From: Gammaproteobacteria bacterium
GTDB taxonomy: Bacteria; Pseudomonadota; Gammaproteobacteria; GRL18
Length of the DNA: 64,000 nt
Reading direction: 5' to 3'
NCBI GenBank assembly: GCA_016744995.1
Contig: JADGDG010000002.1
Location: 248,001 to 312,000 of the forward strand
Positions 28,116 to 38,294 of this stretch are shown here, in pieces. Position numbers and translations under genes: made by a program. The notes under the pieces were generated by a model, which saw only the letters and a list, made by a program, of their open reading frames with translations, did not search any database and was not told the origin of the DNA. The first letter of the stretch is position 1, and each line of letters starts with the position of its first letter.

Positions 28116-28834
28116 GACTGTCCCTCTTCTAAGTCACTGCTCTGCGTATCAACAGCATGAGTCACCACAGAAAGCTCACCAGTACGGATGGCTTCCAGCT
28201 GGTTAATTAAGTTAGATGGGCGAGTATGGAAATACCCGGTCACACGGCGTGAAAACAGTCCCACATGATTGGGGTCAATGTATTCAGGGCAGCCGGTCAT
28301 GCATAAATTACACATGACACAATCAATAAACTTTTCTCCCGCTTCACGAAAACGGCCTTTTACGGCTAAATCAACCCCGCCTTCAACATCAATGCCTTTA
28401 GGGCAGGCTTTATTACAGCCATTACAATGGCGGCATTGTTCAGCTTCAGGAAAAATACGGTGGAATTCAGTTTGCACATCCCATGATGTGTCAATTTCAG
28501 ATAATTTATAACTATGTCTTGATGGCGTATCAAAAACGGAAAAGAAAACAGACATGCCCTCTTCGACCAAAAGCTGACAACCCAGCTCCATGGTGAGTTC
28601 TGATTCATCGGCACGGCGTACCATCACACGACAGGAACCACATACTCCATCCAGACAGCCAACCCCTTTAACACGAGGATAGCCAGCATGCCATAAAGCC
28701 TGGATGACAGACAATGTAGCAGGTGCGGTAATTTCCTTGGCATTAATCGTTAAAGTAACATCACTTTTCGATTGTTTGCTATCAGACTTTTTTTCAATTG
28801 AGTCTATATTAATAATCGTTTGATCGCTGCTCAT
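28112..28834 (-). CDS. FrdB/SdhB-like iron-sulfur protein
   Basis: The ~240-aa protein has an N-terminal 2Fe-2S ferredoxin domain (CLDGVCGSCRV with a fourth Cys at MELGC). A C-terminal domain carries two cluster motifs, CRHCNGCNKACP and CVMCNLCMTGCPE. These are 4Fe-4S-type patterns; classical FrdB has one 4Fe-4S and one 3Fe-4S site. The ATG 28834 (MSSDQTI) is chosen over the upstream ATG 28879 because the family starts near the 2Fe-2S domain. It should wire electrons from the NuoF-like subunit to the flavoprotein. Stop and start overlap by 4 bp with that gene. Confidence 0.85.
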   Translation of the reverse strand: MSSDQTIINIDSIEKKSDSKQSKSDVTLTINAKEITAPATLSVIQALWHAGYPRVKGVGCLDGVCGSCRVMVRRADESELTMELGCQLLVEEGMSVFFSVFDTPSRHSYKLSEIDTSWDVQTEFHRIFPEAEQCRHCNGCNKACPKGIDVEGGVDLAVKGRFREAGEKFIDCVMCNLCMTGCPEYIDPNHVGLFSRRVTGYFHTRPSNLINQLEAIRTGELSVVTHAVDTQSSDLEEGQS

Positions 28835-28968
28835 TAAAAGACCGTAAAAAATTAGGGCCTTATAATATACTAAAAACACAGGCCTAAGTCATCATAATTT
28901 CCAATATAGGACTATGTTTACTGCAAAGTGGCATTTTCAAACATGTTTCATGAATTTTATCAACACTA

Positions 28969-29403
28969 TCAAGGATTTTTTTTACATTTCATTGATTTTT
29001 CAGATATTTTTGCATCAAATTTATCTTTATTTATAACAAAACGTTCATGAGTCCCTGTGGAAATTAAATCAAGCCCGTCATGTGCTTCTACAGAAAAAAC
29101 CAGTCTTTTCCTGTCAACTTCCATTAACTCAACATTAACTTTGATCTCAAGACCCGGAGGGGTTGGCGCTTCGTGAGAGATAGCAATATGTGTCCCAAGG
29201 GATTGTTCTTCCGGCCAATCCAGATGAGGTTTAATGGCTTTAATACAGGCCCATTCAAGCAGTCCAACTAAAAAACCAGTAGCAAATACCTCAGGCATAA
29301 CTACAAACTCAGGTGATTCTGGATAGAGAGCCGGAACAGTCTTCGAATCCGGAACAATAAAAGTATGTTCGTAACAAATACCTGGTTTAAGAGAGTCTTT
29401 CAT
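28969..29403 (-). CDS. Hotdog thioesterase, fluoroacetyl-CoA thioesterase (FlK)-like
   Basis: The ~144-aa product follows the FlK-like family: a KPG start, PEVFATGFLVGLLEWAC in the central helix, LGTHIAISHEAPTPPG, and a STGTHERFVI end. These proteins hydrolyse small acyl-CoAs. Most family members do not act on fluoroacetyl-CoA. The ATG at 29403 has AGGAGA about 8 nt upstream, better than the in-frame upstream start. It is divergent from prpE, so a role in trimming propionyl- or other short acyl-CoAs is plausible but unproven. Confidence 0.85.
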   Translation of the reverse strand: MKDSLKPGICYEHTFIVPDSKTVPALYPESPEFVVMPEVFATGFLVGLLEWACIKAIKPHLDWPEEQSLGTHIAISHEAPTPPGLEIKVNVELMEVDRKRLVFSVEAHDGLDLISTGTHERFVINKDKFDAKISEKSMKCKKNP

Positions 29404-29493
29404 TTTTGTTCTCCTGCTAAACAATTGATATATCTTTAAAGATTATAAAGACTAGTATATATTGATTGGAAATAAAAACTTAAAGGGATCACT

Positions 29494-31389
29494 ATGAATT
29501 TCCAGCAAAACTATGTTCAGTCAATGACTCAACCTCAGACTTTTTGGGGCAATGCTGCTGAGGATATTGACTGGGAACGAGCCTGGGATAGCGTACTTGA
29601 TGAGACCAATGCTCCCTTTTATCAATGGTTTGCAGGCGGTGAACTCAACACCTGTTACAACGCACTGGATCGACACATTGAAAACGGACGTGCAGATCAA
29701 ACTGCTTTAATTTATGACAGTCCGGTCACTGCATCCAAACAAAATTTTACCTATCTTGAATTACGTGATCGAGTTGCTGTTCTGGCTGGCGCTCTACGTA
29801 ATATGGGCGTCGTAAAAGGTGATCGTGTGGTTATTTATATGCCGATGATCCCGGAAACAGCCATGGCAATGCTGGCCTGTGCACGTATTGGCGCCATTCA
29901 CTCTGTTGTTTTTGGTGGTTTTGCTGCCGATCAATTAGCCAGTCGCATTGATGATGCTAAGCCTAAAGTTATTTTATCAGCCTCATGCGGCATTGAAGTG
30001 ACACGAGAAATTCCTTATAAAGATTTATTAGATACTGCAATCGAACAAGCTACCTTCAAACCTTCTCACTGCTTGATATTTCAACGCCCTCAGGTCAAGG
30101 CTCAGATGACAGCTGGAAGAGATATTGACTGGCAGCAGGCCTGTGCAGAAGCACCAGCTATTGACTGTGTCACGGTTGCCTCCTCCGATCCACTTTATAT
30201 ATTATATACCTCAGGAACAACAGGCAGCCCCAAGGGTGTTGTTCGTGATAATGGCGGTCATGCTGTTGCCATGTTGTGGAGCATGAGAAATGTCTACAAT
30301 ATTCAGCCAGGAGATGTTTTCTGGGCTGCTTCGGATGTAGGCTGGGTGGTTGGACATTCTTATATTGTCTATGCACCCTTATTAAATGGCTCCACTACCC
30401 TGTTATATGAGGGCAAGCCCGTCGGCACCCCTGATCCGGGTGCTTTCTGGCGAGTGATAGAGGAGCATAAAGTCAATGTGTTATTTACAGCTCCCACTGC
30501 TTTCAGAGCAATAAAAAAAGAAGATCCCCTTGGTAATTACCTTAAGAAATATGATTTAAGCCATTTCCACACACTCTTTCTAGCGGGAGAACGCTGTGAT
30601 CCAGACACTCTGAAATGGGCAGAGGAACTTCTCCAGGTTCCAGTGATTGATCACTGGTGGCAAACCGAAACCGGCTGGGCCATCGCATCCAATTGCCTGG
30701 GCATCGAAAAATTTCCGGTAAAACCTGGCTCCCCTGCCAAGGCAGTACCCGGCTATGATGTTCGGGTACTGGATGACACGGGTAATAACGTCTCAGAAGG
30801 TCAAATTGGCAATATCGTTATCAAATTACCGATGGCACCCGGCTGTTTAATGACCTTATGGAATAATGATCAGGGGTTTATTGATGCCTACCTGAAACAC
30901 TACGAAGGTTATTACTTAACCGGAGATGCCGGGTATAAAGACAGTGATGATTATTTGTGGATCATGAGCCGCATTGATGATGTGATTAATGTTGCAGGCC
31001 ACCGCCTCTCTACCGGTGCATTTGAAGAAGTACTGGCCAGTCATCCCGATGTTGCAGAATGTGCTGTTATAGGCGTTTCCGATAAGCTAAAAGGGGAGCT
31101 CCCCCTTGGTTTAGCTGTACTCAAATCAGGTGTTAATCGGCCGCATGCAGAAATTATTTCAGAACTTATTGCCCTGGTGCGTAAAAAGATTGGTCCTGTG
31201 GCCGCATTTAAGCAGGCCATTATCATTGAACGCCTGCCAAAGACTCGTTCTGGCAAAATTTTACGGGGAACAATGCGCAGCATTGCTGATTCCAGGGCTT
31301 ATACAATGCCAGCCACAATTGATGATCCAGCAATATTAGATGAAATTGAACTGTCTTTAAAAACAATTGGCTATGCCGGAGGCAGTTGA
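29494..31389 (+). CDS. prpE: Propionyl-CoA synthetase
   Basis: The 631-aa product is full length for PrpE, which activates propionate with ATP and CoA. It has the ACS N-terminal region, the AMP-binding motif YTSGTTGSPKGVV near residue 236, WWQTETGW, the TGD adenylate motif and the C-terminal PKTRSGKILR. The Lys of that last motif is the regulatory acetylation site in the family. It heads the propionate region, though a di-heme peroxidase gene and a regulator gene stand between it and prpBCD. AAGGGATCACT precedes the start. Confidence 0.93.
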   Translation: MNFQQNYVQSMTQPQTFWGNAAEDIDWERAWDSVLDETNAPFYQWFAGGELNTCYNALDRHIENGRADQTALIYDSPVTASKQNFTYLELRDRVAVLAGALRNMGVVKGDRVVIYMPMIPETAMAMLACARIGAIHSVVFGGFAADQLASRIDDAKPKVILSASCGIEVTREIPYKDLLDTAIEQATFKPSHCLIFQRPQVKAQMTAGRDIDWQQACAEAPAIDCVTVASSDPLYILYTSGTTGSPKGVVRDNGGHAVAMLWSMRNVYNIQPGDVFWAASDVGWVVGHSYIVYAPLLNGSTTLLYEGKPVGTPDPGAFWRVIEEHKVNVLFTAPTAFRAIKKEDPLGNYLKKYDLSHFHTLFLAGERCDPDTLKWAEELLQVPVIDHWWQTETGWAIASNCLGIEKFPVKPGSPAKAVPGYDVRVLDDTGNNVSEGQIGNIVIKLPMAPGCLMTLWNNDQGFIDAYLKHYEGYYLTGDAGYKDSDDYLWIMSRIDDVINVAGHRLSTGAFEEVLASHPDVAECAVIGVSDKLKGELPLGLAVLKSGVNRPHAEIISELIALVRKKIGPVAAFKQAIIIERLPKTRSGKILRGTMRSIADSRAYTMPATIDDPAILDEIELSLKTIGYAGGS

Positions 31390-31528
31390 TAAATATTGAT
31401 TTTAATAAGATATTATTTAATACAATTCTTAAATAATAGTGGCGGCAAAACAACATCCTGACTGGTTGTGAATAAGAATCATTATATTTATAATACCCAA
31501 AAGTTAATAATCAACCCAAGGGTAGACA

Positions 31529-32674
31529 ATGAAAATACAAATATTCTTATTCATACTATGTTCACAAGGCCTGTTAAGCATAGTTTCTGCTGCCCCCTCA
31601 GAAGATACCGCAGAAAGTTTAGGAAAAATGCTTTATTTTGACCCAAACTTATCATTAAACAGAACACAGTCCTGCGCCACATGCCATTCTCCTCAGCTTG
31701 GTTTCATTGATCCCAGAGATAACGGTGTTCAGGGTATGGCCTCTCTGGGGGATGATGGTAAATCAATTGGTGATAGAAATGCACCCACTGCCTCTTATGC
31801 CAGCTTCAGCCCGGATTTTCATCTAAATACTAAGGGCCAGTACATTGGCGGGCAATTTTATGACGGCCGCGAAAAGGACTTAAAAGGTCAGGCCGGAGGC
31901 CCGCCTTTAAACCCGGGAGAAATGGCCATGCCCGATAAAAAAGAAGTGGTTAAAAGGCTTCTGGAAAATTCAACCTATCAATCTCTGTTTAAAAAACTTT
32001 ATGGAGAGAACATATTTAACAATATTGACCAGGCTTATCTGGCAATGACTAAAAGTATTGAAGCATTTGAAAAAACCGATCTGTTTTCACCATTTGACTC
32101 TAAATACGATCGTTATCTCAAAGGCGAGTACAAATTAACAAGCCAGCAAGACCTGGGCATGACTTTGTTTTTCTCACAACAATTTACCAATTGCAATATC
32201 TGTCACCAACTAAGAAAACTACCCTCAGCAAAGCAAGAAACCTTTAGCAATTATGAGTACCATAATATTGGCACCCCCGTAAATACTATCCTAAGAAGCA
32301 AAAATGGTCTGGGCGAGAAACATATTGATCATGGTCTGTTAGAAAATCCTTTGGTACAGGATAAAAATCAGGCAGGCAAAATTAAAGTATCGACATTAAG
32401 AAACATTGCCGTTACCGGGCCTTATATGCACAACGGAGTATTTAAAGATTTGCGCACCGTGGTTCTTTTTTATAATAAATACAATAGTAAAAGTGAAAAA
32501 CGTCAGATTAATCCTGAAACCTCCAAAAAATGGCGTGCACCTGAAGTCAGTGAAAATATCTCCTTAAAAGAACTGAAAACCGGCCCTGCTCTGGACAATA
32601 AACGTATTGATGCTCTGGTTGAATTCTTAAAAATATTAACGGATAAGCGCTATGAACATCTGTTAAAGCCCTGA
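31529..32674 (+). CDS. Di-heme cytochrome c peroxidase/MauG-family protein
   Basis: The 381-aa product has a signal peptide (cut after VSA) and two c-type heme motifs, CATCHSPQLG near residue 49 and CNICHQLRK near residue 222, as in the CcpA/MauG superfamily. The block TGPYMHNGVFKDL near residue 295 is a family hallmark, where MauG-like proteins place an axial ligand. It is likely periplasmic, reducing peroxide with electrons from small cytochromes or modifying a partner protein. The usual CcpA and MauG functions cannot be told apart here. It does not look part of the prp operon by function. Confidence 0.88.
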   Translation: MKIQIFLFILCSQGLLSIVSAAPSEDTAESLGKMLYFDPNLSLNRTQSCATCHSPQLGFIDPRDNGVQGMASLGDDGKSIGDRNAPTASYASFSPDFHLNTKGQYIGGQFYDGREKDLKGQAGGPPLNPGEMAMPDKKEVVKRLLENSTYQSLFKKLYGENIFNNIDQAYLAMTKSIEAFEKTDLFSPFDSKYDRYLKGEYKLTSQQDLGMTLFFSQQFTNCNICHQLRKLPSAKQETFSNYEYHNIGTPVNTILRSKNGLGEKHIDHGLLENPLVQDKNQAGKIKVSTLRNIAVTGPYMHNGVFKDLRTVVLFYNKYNSKSEKRQINPETSKKWRAPEVSENISLKELKTGPALDNKRIDALVEFLKILTDKRYEHLLKP

Positions 32675-32709
32675 GTACTTCAACCATAGCCAGAGTCAAA
32701 CATTTTAAT

Positions 32710-32721
32710 ATTGTCGACACA
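32710..32721. promoter_or_regulatory. GntR operator, upstream half-conserved copy
   Basis: ATTGTCGACACA matches the perfect palindrome at 32773-32784 in 10 of 12 positions. It sits just upstream of the -35 element. Confidence 0.65.
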
Positions 32722-32726
32722 TTTAT

Positions 32727-32755
32727 TTGACAAATTGCAAAAGTCGGATTATATT
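32727..32755 (+). promoter_or_regulatory. Sigma-70 promoter of the gntR-prpBCD operon
   Basis: TTGACA (32727-32732), a 17-bp spacer and TATATT (32750-32755) form a near-consensus promoter. Two copies of the ATTGTCGACAAT operator flank it, which fits repression by the first gene product. Confidence 0.8.
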
Positions 32756-32772
32756 TAGTATTAATTCAACTT

Positions 32773-32784
32773 ATTGTCGACAAT
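32773..32784. promoter_or_regulatory. GntR operator, perfect 12-bp palindrome
   Basis: ATTGTCGACAAT is fully self-complementary and lies between the predicted transcription start (about 32762) and the ATG of the regulator. From memory, this is the motif type assigned to PrpQ-like GntR repressors of propionate genes in gammaproteobacteria. Confidence 0.8.
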
Positions 32785-32788
32785 TAAT

Positions 32789-33454
32789 ATGACAAACACC
32801 TCAGTAACAACCATTGCTGAAAAGATTTTTGAAAATTTATGCACTGCCATTGTGAAAGGTGAAATGCCTGCCGGCAGTAAAATAAGTGAACCTGAGTTAT
32901 CAATGCAGCTTAAAGTAAGCCGTGCTTCTTTACGTGATGCTATTGGTCGACTTGAAGCCTGCCGTCTGGTTACTCGCAAAGCCAATATCGGTGCCCGGGT
33001 CGTTAGCCTCAGCAAACACCAGTTAATTGAAATCTATCAGGTTCGTGAAGCTTTGGAAGGCATGGCTGCCCGTCTTGCTGCACAAAATTGTACTGACCAG
33101 GAAATCAGGAAGCTGAGGCAACTGGTGGAACACCATACCCGGGAAGCCAATACCATTGATGGCGCCAGCTATTTTCAGCAAACCGGCGATTTAGACTTCC
33201 ATTTTCATATTGTTCAAAGCAGCCACAATGAACACCTGATCAATCTGCTTTGCCATGATTTATACCATTTAATGCAAATGTATCGTTATCAATATGGCCG
33301 GGCAAGCCATAGATCTGTCGCTGCTACAGAAGAGCACCGCTACGTTATGAATGCCATTGCCGAAGGTGATGGTGAAATGGCAGAGTTATTAATGCGTAAT
33401 CATATCCGTAAATCACGTCAAAACATTGAGCAATTATTAGAGGCACAATCATGA
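32789..33454 (+). CDS. GntR-family (FadR subfamily) regulator of propionate genes
   Basis: The ~221-aa product has an N-terminal winged helix ([20 protein letters not shown], about residues 35-54) and a C-terminal all-helical FCD ligand domain ([14 protein letters not shown] and His-containing metal/ligand positions later). The ATG at 32789 is preferred to an in-frame TTG at 32774 because the latter lies inside the operator palindrome. No strong ribosome site is seen, and the leader is short. It overlaps prpB by 4 bp, so it is co-translated with the genes it most likely represses. Confidence 0.9.
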   Translation: MTNTSVTTIAEKIFENLCTAIVKGEMPAGSKISEPELSMQLKVSRASLRDAIGRLEACRLVTRKANIGARVVSLSKHQLIEIYQVREALEGMAARLAAQNCTDQEIRKLRQLVEHHTREANTIDGASYFQQTGDLDFHFHIVQSSHNEHLINLLCHDLYHLMQMYRYQYGRASHRSVAATEEHRYVMNAIAEGDGEMAELLMRNHIRKSRQNIEQLLEAQS

Positions 33455-34338
33455 GTCAGCTATTAACCCCCGGGGCACGTTTTAGAGAAGCTATCAAACA
33501 GGAACATCCTTTACAGATCATCGGTGTCATTAATGCCTATACAGCAATGATGGCCGATCAAACAGGTTATCAGGCACTGTATCTCTCTGGAGCCGGGGTA
33601 GCTAATGCCTCTTATGGTATTCCCGATCTGGGCATGACCTCATTGAATGATGTTTTAACTGATGTGCGCCGTATTACTTCGGCCACCGATCGTCCTCTGC
33701 TAGTAGATGCCGATACAGGTTGGGGCAATGCCTTTAATATCAGTCGAACCATTAAAGAAATGATCCGTGCTGGTGCCGCTGGTGTGCATATCGAAGATCA
33801 AGTACAGTCAAAACGCTGTGGTCACCGTCCAGGAAAATCAATTGTCACTGAATCTGAGATGGTGGATCGAATTAAGGCTGCTGTAGATGCCCGTGTTGAT
33901 GATTTTGTCATTATGGCTCGTACAGATGCTCTGGCAGTAGAAGGACTCTCTGCAGCCATTGATCGTTCTCTGGCCTGTATTGAGGCAGGCGCTGATATGA
34001 TATTTCCAGAAGCAATAAATAGTTTATCCGAATATCAGGCTTTTTCTGAGGCAGTCAATGTCCCAATCCTGGCCAATATTACCGAATTTGGTGCCACACC
34101 CCTGTTTACTACCAGCGAACTGGGCGATGCCGGAGTTGCTATGGCACTCTACCCCCTTTCAGCTTTTCGCGCCATGAATGCCGCCGCACTTAATGTCTAT
34201 CAGGTGACACGTAAACAGGGTTCGCAAAAGTCTGTGGTTGATACCATGCAGACCCGTTCTGAATTATATGACATTCTGGGGTATCACGACTATGAACAAA
34301 AGCTGGATCGATTATTTTCAGAAGGTAAAAGCCTTTAG
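33451..34338 (+). CDS. prpB: 2-methylisocitrate lyase
   Basis: The 295-aa product matches PrpB in length and motifs: the family signature [10 protein letters not shown] near residue 119, the metal-site block [10 protein letters not shown] and [12 protein letters not shown]. PrpB splits 2-methylisocitrate into pyruvate and succinate, the last step of the methylcitrate cycle. Its start overlaps the regulator stop (ATGA). Confidence 0.96.
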   Translation: MSQLLTPGARFREAIKQEHPLQIIGVINAYTAMMADQTGYQALYLSGAGVANASYGIPDLGMTSLNDVLTDVRRITSATDRPLLVDADTGWGNAFNISRTIKEMIRAGAAGVHIEDQVQSKRCGHRPGKSIVTESEMVDRIKAAVDARVDDFVIMARTDALAVEGLSAAIDRSLACIEAGADMIFPEAINSLSEYQAFSEAVNVPILANITEFGATPLFTTSELGDAGVAMALYPLSAFRAMNAAALNVYQVTRKQGSQKSVVDTMQTRSELYDILGYHDYEQKLDRLFSEGKSL

Positions 34339-34414
34339 CTGCTGGAGCACAGGTATTTCGCCTGTACTCTCAGCCAATGTCTTTTCATGTGCAAACTAAA
34401 AAAGGATGAAAACA

Positions 34415-35548
34415 ATGGGAATCAAAAAAAAATCAGTAGCATTATCTGGCGTGGTTGCAGGCAATACTGCAGTTTGTACAGTCGGGCATACAGGCAATGA
34501 TCTGCACTATCGCGGTTATGATATTTTAGACTTTGCCGAGAAAGCAGAATTTGAGGAAGTGGCCTATTTATTAATTCATGGTAATTGGCCAAATCAAACT
34601 CAATTACAGACCTATAAGAGCAAATTAAAGGCTCTGAGAAATTTACCAGAATCACTCAAACTTTTATTAGAAACTATCCCGGCAAACGCCAATCCTATGG
34701 ATGTTATGCGTACTGCCTGCTCTTATCTGGGAACACTGGAAGCAGAAAAAGACATCAACGATATACAGGCAACTCGTGATATTGGTGATCGCTTAATGGC
34801 CTGCTTTGGTTCCATACTGGCTTATTGGTGGCACTTTTCTCAAACTGGCAAACGAATTGTTGTTGAAACAGATGATGATTCTATTGGTGGTCATTACTTA
34901 CACTTATTACATGAAAAAACACCCACAGAACAACAAGTCAGAGCCATGCATACCTCATTGATCCTCTATGCTGAGCATGAATATAACGCCTCTACGTTTA
35001 CAGCTCGTGTGATTGCTGGCACCCATTCTGATATTTATTCAGCACTAACGGGAGCTATCGGTGCTCTACGAGGCCCCAAACATGGTGGTGCCAATGAAGC
35101 TGCCAGTGAAATTCAGGGACGTTATGAAAATGCTGATCAGGCAGAAGCTGATATTCGTAAAAGAGTGGCTGCAAAAGAAATTATTATCGGCTTTGGACAC
35201 CCGGTTTATACCGTTGGCGATCCCCGTAATGACATCATTAAAAAAGTGGCCTGTGAACTGTCCGAAACTCTTGGTGATATGCGTATGTACTCTGTCGCTG
35301 ATCGACTGGAAACTGTCATGTGGGACATGAAAAAAATGTTTCCTAATCTTGACTGGTTTTCAGCGGTTTCTTATCACGCACTGGGGGTTCCTATTTCACA
35401 CTTCACTCCCCTGTTTGTCATTTCACGCACCACAGGCTGGGTAGCACATATTATTGAGCAAAGAACAGATAATAAAATTATCCGCCCCAGTGCCAATTAT
35501 ATTGGCCCTGATCCTCAGCAATGGATACCCATTGAAGAGCGGGAATGA
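34415..35548 (+). CDS. prpC: 2-methylcitrate synthase
   Basis: The ~377-aa citrate-synthase-family enzyme has the active-site blocks [11 protein letters not shown] near residue 220 and [15 protein letters not shown] near residue 260. The size and the [13 protein letters not shown] start are typical of PrpC, not GltA. It condenses propionyl-CoA with oxaloacetate. ATG 34415 is chosen because AAAGGA lies 8 nt before it. The in-frame ATG at 34406 falls inside that site. Confidence 0.95.
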   Translation: MGIKKKSVALSGVVAGNTAVCTVGHTGNDLHYRGYDILDFAEKAEFEEVAYLLIHGNWPNQTQLQTYKSKLKALRNLPESLKLLLETIPANANPMDVMRTACSYLGTLEAEKDINDIQATRDIGDRLMACFGSILAYWWHFSQTGKRIVVETDDDSIGGHYLHLLHEKTPTEQQVRAMHTSLILYAEHEYNASTFTARVIAGTHSDIYSALTGAIGALRGPKHGGANEAASEIQGRYENADQAEADIRKRVAAKEIIIGFGHPVYTVGDPRNDIIKKVACELSETLGDMRMYSVADRLETVMWDMKKMFPNLDWFSAVSYHALGVPISHFTPLFVISRTTGWVAHIIEQRTDNKIIRPSANYIGPDPQQWIPIEERE

Positions 35549-35600
35549 GTCAAAAAGCAATAAAAAAACTGGCTTGAAAAATAACAACTAATTTGAAAAT

Positions 35601-37100
35601 ATGAGCACCAATATGAGCAGCAATACAAACAATAATATAAAAAGCAATGTAAATAATAATAGCAATGTCGAAGATAACCTTCGCCCCGATGCAGATAAAG
35701 AGCTGGCTGATATTGCTGAATATGTCAGTAATTATCAAATTACCTCCGATGAAGCAATAGATACAGCCCGTAATTGTCTGATGGACAGTCTTGCCTGTGT
35801 TCTGATTGCGCTGCAATACCCGGAAGCAGCCAAACATCTTGGCCCAATTATCCCCGGAACAGTGGTTCCAAATGGTGCCAAAGTACCTGGTACTTCATTT
35901 CAGCTTGATCCAGTCAAAGCCGCCTGGGATATTGGCGCTTTAGTTCGCTGGCTGGATTTTAATGATACCTGGCTGGCAGCAGAATGGGGGCATCCTTCTG
36001 ATAATCTCGGGGCTATTCTCGGCTTAGGCGATTATCTGAGCCGTAAAGCCATTGCAGAAGGTAAAGAGCCATTAACAATGGGTGATGTTTTACAATATAT
36101 GGTAAAAGCCCATGAAATTCAGGGAGTTCTGGCCTTAGACAATAGTTTTAATCGAGTCGGTCTGGATCATGTGGTACTGGTTAAAGTTGCTTCTGCTGCC
36201 GTAGCAGGAGAAATGCTGGGACTGGACAAAGATCAAATTATAGACACGCTTTCCCATGCCTGGGTAGATGGGCAATCTTTGAGGACCTATCGACACAGCC
36301 CTAATACCGGTTCACGAAAGTCCTGGGCCGCAGGTGATGCTTCCAGTCGTGCCGTTCGTCTGGCTATGATGGTTGAAAAAGGCGAAATGGGCTTGCCCAG
36401 TGTGCTGAGTGCGCCACAATGGGGTTTTTATGATGTCTTATTTAAAGGTCAAAAATTCAGTTTTCAAAGATCCTACGGCACTTATGTCATGGAACAAATT
36501 TTATTTAAGATCTCCTTTCCAGCCGAATTTCACGCACAAACTGCGGTGGAATGTGCCCTGCTTCTGCATCCTCAGATTAAAAACCGACTCACAGAAATCA
36601 GCTCAATTCAGTTAAAGACTCAGGAATCCGCCATTCGGATCATTTCTAAAGAAGGTCCTCTTTATAATCCTGCTGATCGTGACCACTGCTTACAATATAT
36701 GGTCGCTGTTGCACTACTCCATGGTGAACTTACAGCAGAACATTATGAAGAAGCAACAGCTAATGATCCTCAAATTGATCGCTTACGTGAATTAATGACT
36801 GTTGAGGAAGATCAACGTTACACCAAAGATTATCATGATCCCGATAAACGCTCTATTGCCAATGCAATACAGGTATTTTTCCAGGATGGCAGTTCAACTG
36901 AAATGATCGAAGTGGAATACCCTATTGGTCATCGTCGCAGACGTGATGAAGGCATTCCGGTCTTAGAGAAGAAATATCACAAAGCCCTGTTAAGTCGTTT
37001 TCCTAAACTAAAAGCACAGACAATTTATGACCTCTGTCTGGATGCAGAGAAATTAAGCGCAACGCCAGTCAATGAATTTATGGATATGTTTGTCATCTAA
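35601..37100 (+). CDS. prpD: 2-methylcitrate dehydratase
   Basis: The 499-aa MmgE/PrpD-family product has [32 protein letters not shown] and [15 protein letters not shown] blocks typical of PrpD, which dehydrates 2-methylcitrate. No acnD or prpF is in the window, so the cofactor-free PrpD route is implied. The first ~25 residues are low-complexity (Asn/Ser-rich, from AAT/AGC codons) and not part of the family, as with other N-terminal extensions in this genome. The next likely start would be ATG 35613. Confidence 0.95.
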   Translation: MSTNMSSNTNNNIKSNVNNNSNVEDNLRPDADKELADIAEYVSNYQITSDEAIDTARNCLMDSLACVLIALQYPEAAKHLGPIIPGTVVPNGAKVPGTSFQLDPVKAAWDIGALVRWLDFNDTWLAAEWGHPSDNLGAILGLGDYLSRKAIAEGKEPLTMGDVLQYMVKAHEIQGVLALDNSFNRVGLDHVVLVKVASAAVAGEMLGLDKDQIIDTLSHAWVDGQSLRTYRHSPNTGSRKSWAAGDASSRAVRLAMMVEKGEMGLPSVLSAPQWGFYDVLFKGQKFSFQRSYGTYVMEQILFKISFPAEFHAQTAVECALLLHPQIKNRLTEISSIQLKTQESAIRIISKEGPLYNPADRDHCLQYMVAVALLHGELTAEHYEEATANDPQIDRLRELMTVEEDQRYTKDYHDPDKRSIANAIQVFFQDGSSTEMIEVEYPIGHRRRRDEGIPVLEKKYHKALLSRFPKLKAQTIYDLCLDAEKLSATPVNEFMDMFVI

Positions 37101-37109
37101 AAAGTGACA

Positions 37110-37136
37110 CCAGAGGTATATTTATATACTCTCTGG
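37110..37136. terminator. Bidirectional hairpin between prpD and mdh
   Basis: CCAGAGGTATAT and ATATACTCTCTGG form a long stem with a minimal loop, 10 bp after the prpD stop and about 20 bp from the convergent mdh stop. There is no strong T-tract, so it may act with other factors. Confidence 0.6.
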
Positions 37137-37156
37137 AAACATCAGAGATGTATTTC

Positions 37157-38098
37157 TTAAGCTTTTATATTTCGTTTATTATTGAGATCTTCTGTTCTTT
37201 CTCTGATATGTTCAACAGATATTTTAAACGCTGCAGATTCTTTATCACTGAGGTGTATCTCAATTATTTTTTCAACACCATTACGCCCAAGCACCACAGG
37301 CACTCCGACAAATGCACCATCAACACCATATTCACCTTCAAGGTAGACAGCGCAAGGCATGGTTTTGTGATCATCTCTTAGAATTGACTTAGCCATTTGA
37401 ATTACAGCAAGTCCCGGTGCAAAGTAGGATGAACCGGTTTTAAGCAGATTAACGATCTCAGAGCCCGCGTGCTGAACCCTCTTCACAATCGCTTCAATAC
37501 GTTCTCTGGGTAATAATTCAGCTATCGGCTGACCATTCACCTGACAATGATCCTCAAGAGGTACCATCAAAGCACCATGATCACCTAAGACCATGGTAAC
37601 AACTTCACTGGAACCGATATTCAACTCCTGGGCAATAAAGTATTTAAAACGGCCGCCATCAAGAATGCCAGCCATACCGATCACCCGTTCTTTACTGAAA
37701 CCACTGATATCATAGGCAAGTTGGACCATAGTATTGATGGGATTAGTGACAACAATCAGAATACAGTTCGGAGAATACTCAATAGCCTGCCTGACAACAG
37801 ACTCAAGAATACCCGCATTGATCAGGAGCAGATCATCTCTGGACATACCGGGTTTACGAGACACACCTGCGGTAATAATAACCACTGATGAATCCGCAGT
37901 ATCTTTATAATCATCAGTTCCCGTAACAATCACATCACTTTGGATAAGTGCCATTGACTGAGTTATATCAAGCGCTTTACCCTTAGCCAGATCACCATTT
38001 TTATCCAGCAGCACAACATTGCCAAGCTCCAGAGTTGCAGCCGAAACCGCAGCATGAGCACCGACATTTCCAGCACCAATTATTGTGATTTTTTCCAT
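37157..38098 (-). CDS. mdh: Malate dehydrogenase (LDH-like type)
   Basis: The 313-aa NAD-dependent enzyme has GAGNVGAHAA at the N-terminus, TNPINTMVQLAY near residue 120 and the catalytic His in GDHGALMVP near 175. ITAGVSRKPGMSRDDLL has the Arg-containing mobile loop of malate-specific members (MSRDDLL). It belongs to the LDH-like malate dehydrogenases, not the E. coli type. It interconverts malate and oxaloacetate and thus feeds PrpC and the fumarate/malate branch. It converges on prpD. Confidence 0.93.
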   Translation of the reverse strand: MEKITIIGAGNVGAHAAVSAATLELGNVVLLDKNGDLAKGKALDITQSMALIQSDVIVTGTDDYKDTADSSVVIITAGVSRKPGMSRDDLLLINAGILESVVRQAIEYSPNCILIVVTNPINTMVQLAYDISGFSKERVIGMAGILDGGRFKYFIAQELNIGSSEVVTMVLGDHGALMVPLEDHCQVNGQPIAELLPRERIEAIVKRVQHAGSEIVNLLKTGSSYFAPGLAVIQMAKSILRDDHKTMPCAVYLEGEYGVDGAFVGVPVVLGRNGVEKIIEIHLSDKESAAFKISVEHIRERTEDLNNKRNIKA

Positions 38099-38294
38099 AT
38101 AAAAACCTTATACCTATACTTAAAGCAGTCATTAGCCCCTACGAAATCAGGGTCATTATTATGCACTGAAAGCGCTCTGTGGGCAAATTTGATAAAAAGG
38201 CACAGGTACAGGTTTTCTTATTTGCAGGCATCCGGCAGGATAATGTACAATTTGCTGATTTTCAACACAGGGTTTTATAAAGGATAAATTGAAA

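Noticed and set aside
34352..34368. ACAGG-tatttcg-CCTGT hairpin between prpB and prpC as a terminator
   Set aside because: A short stem without a T-tract inside a clear operon. At most it is a processing or attenuation element.
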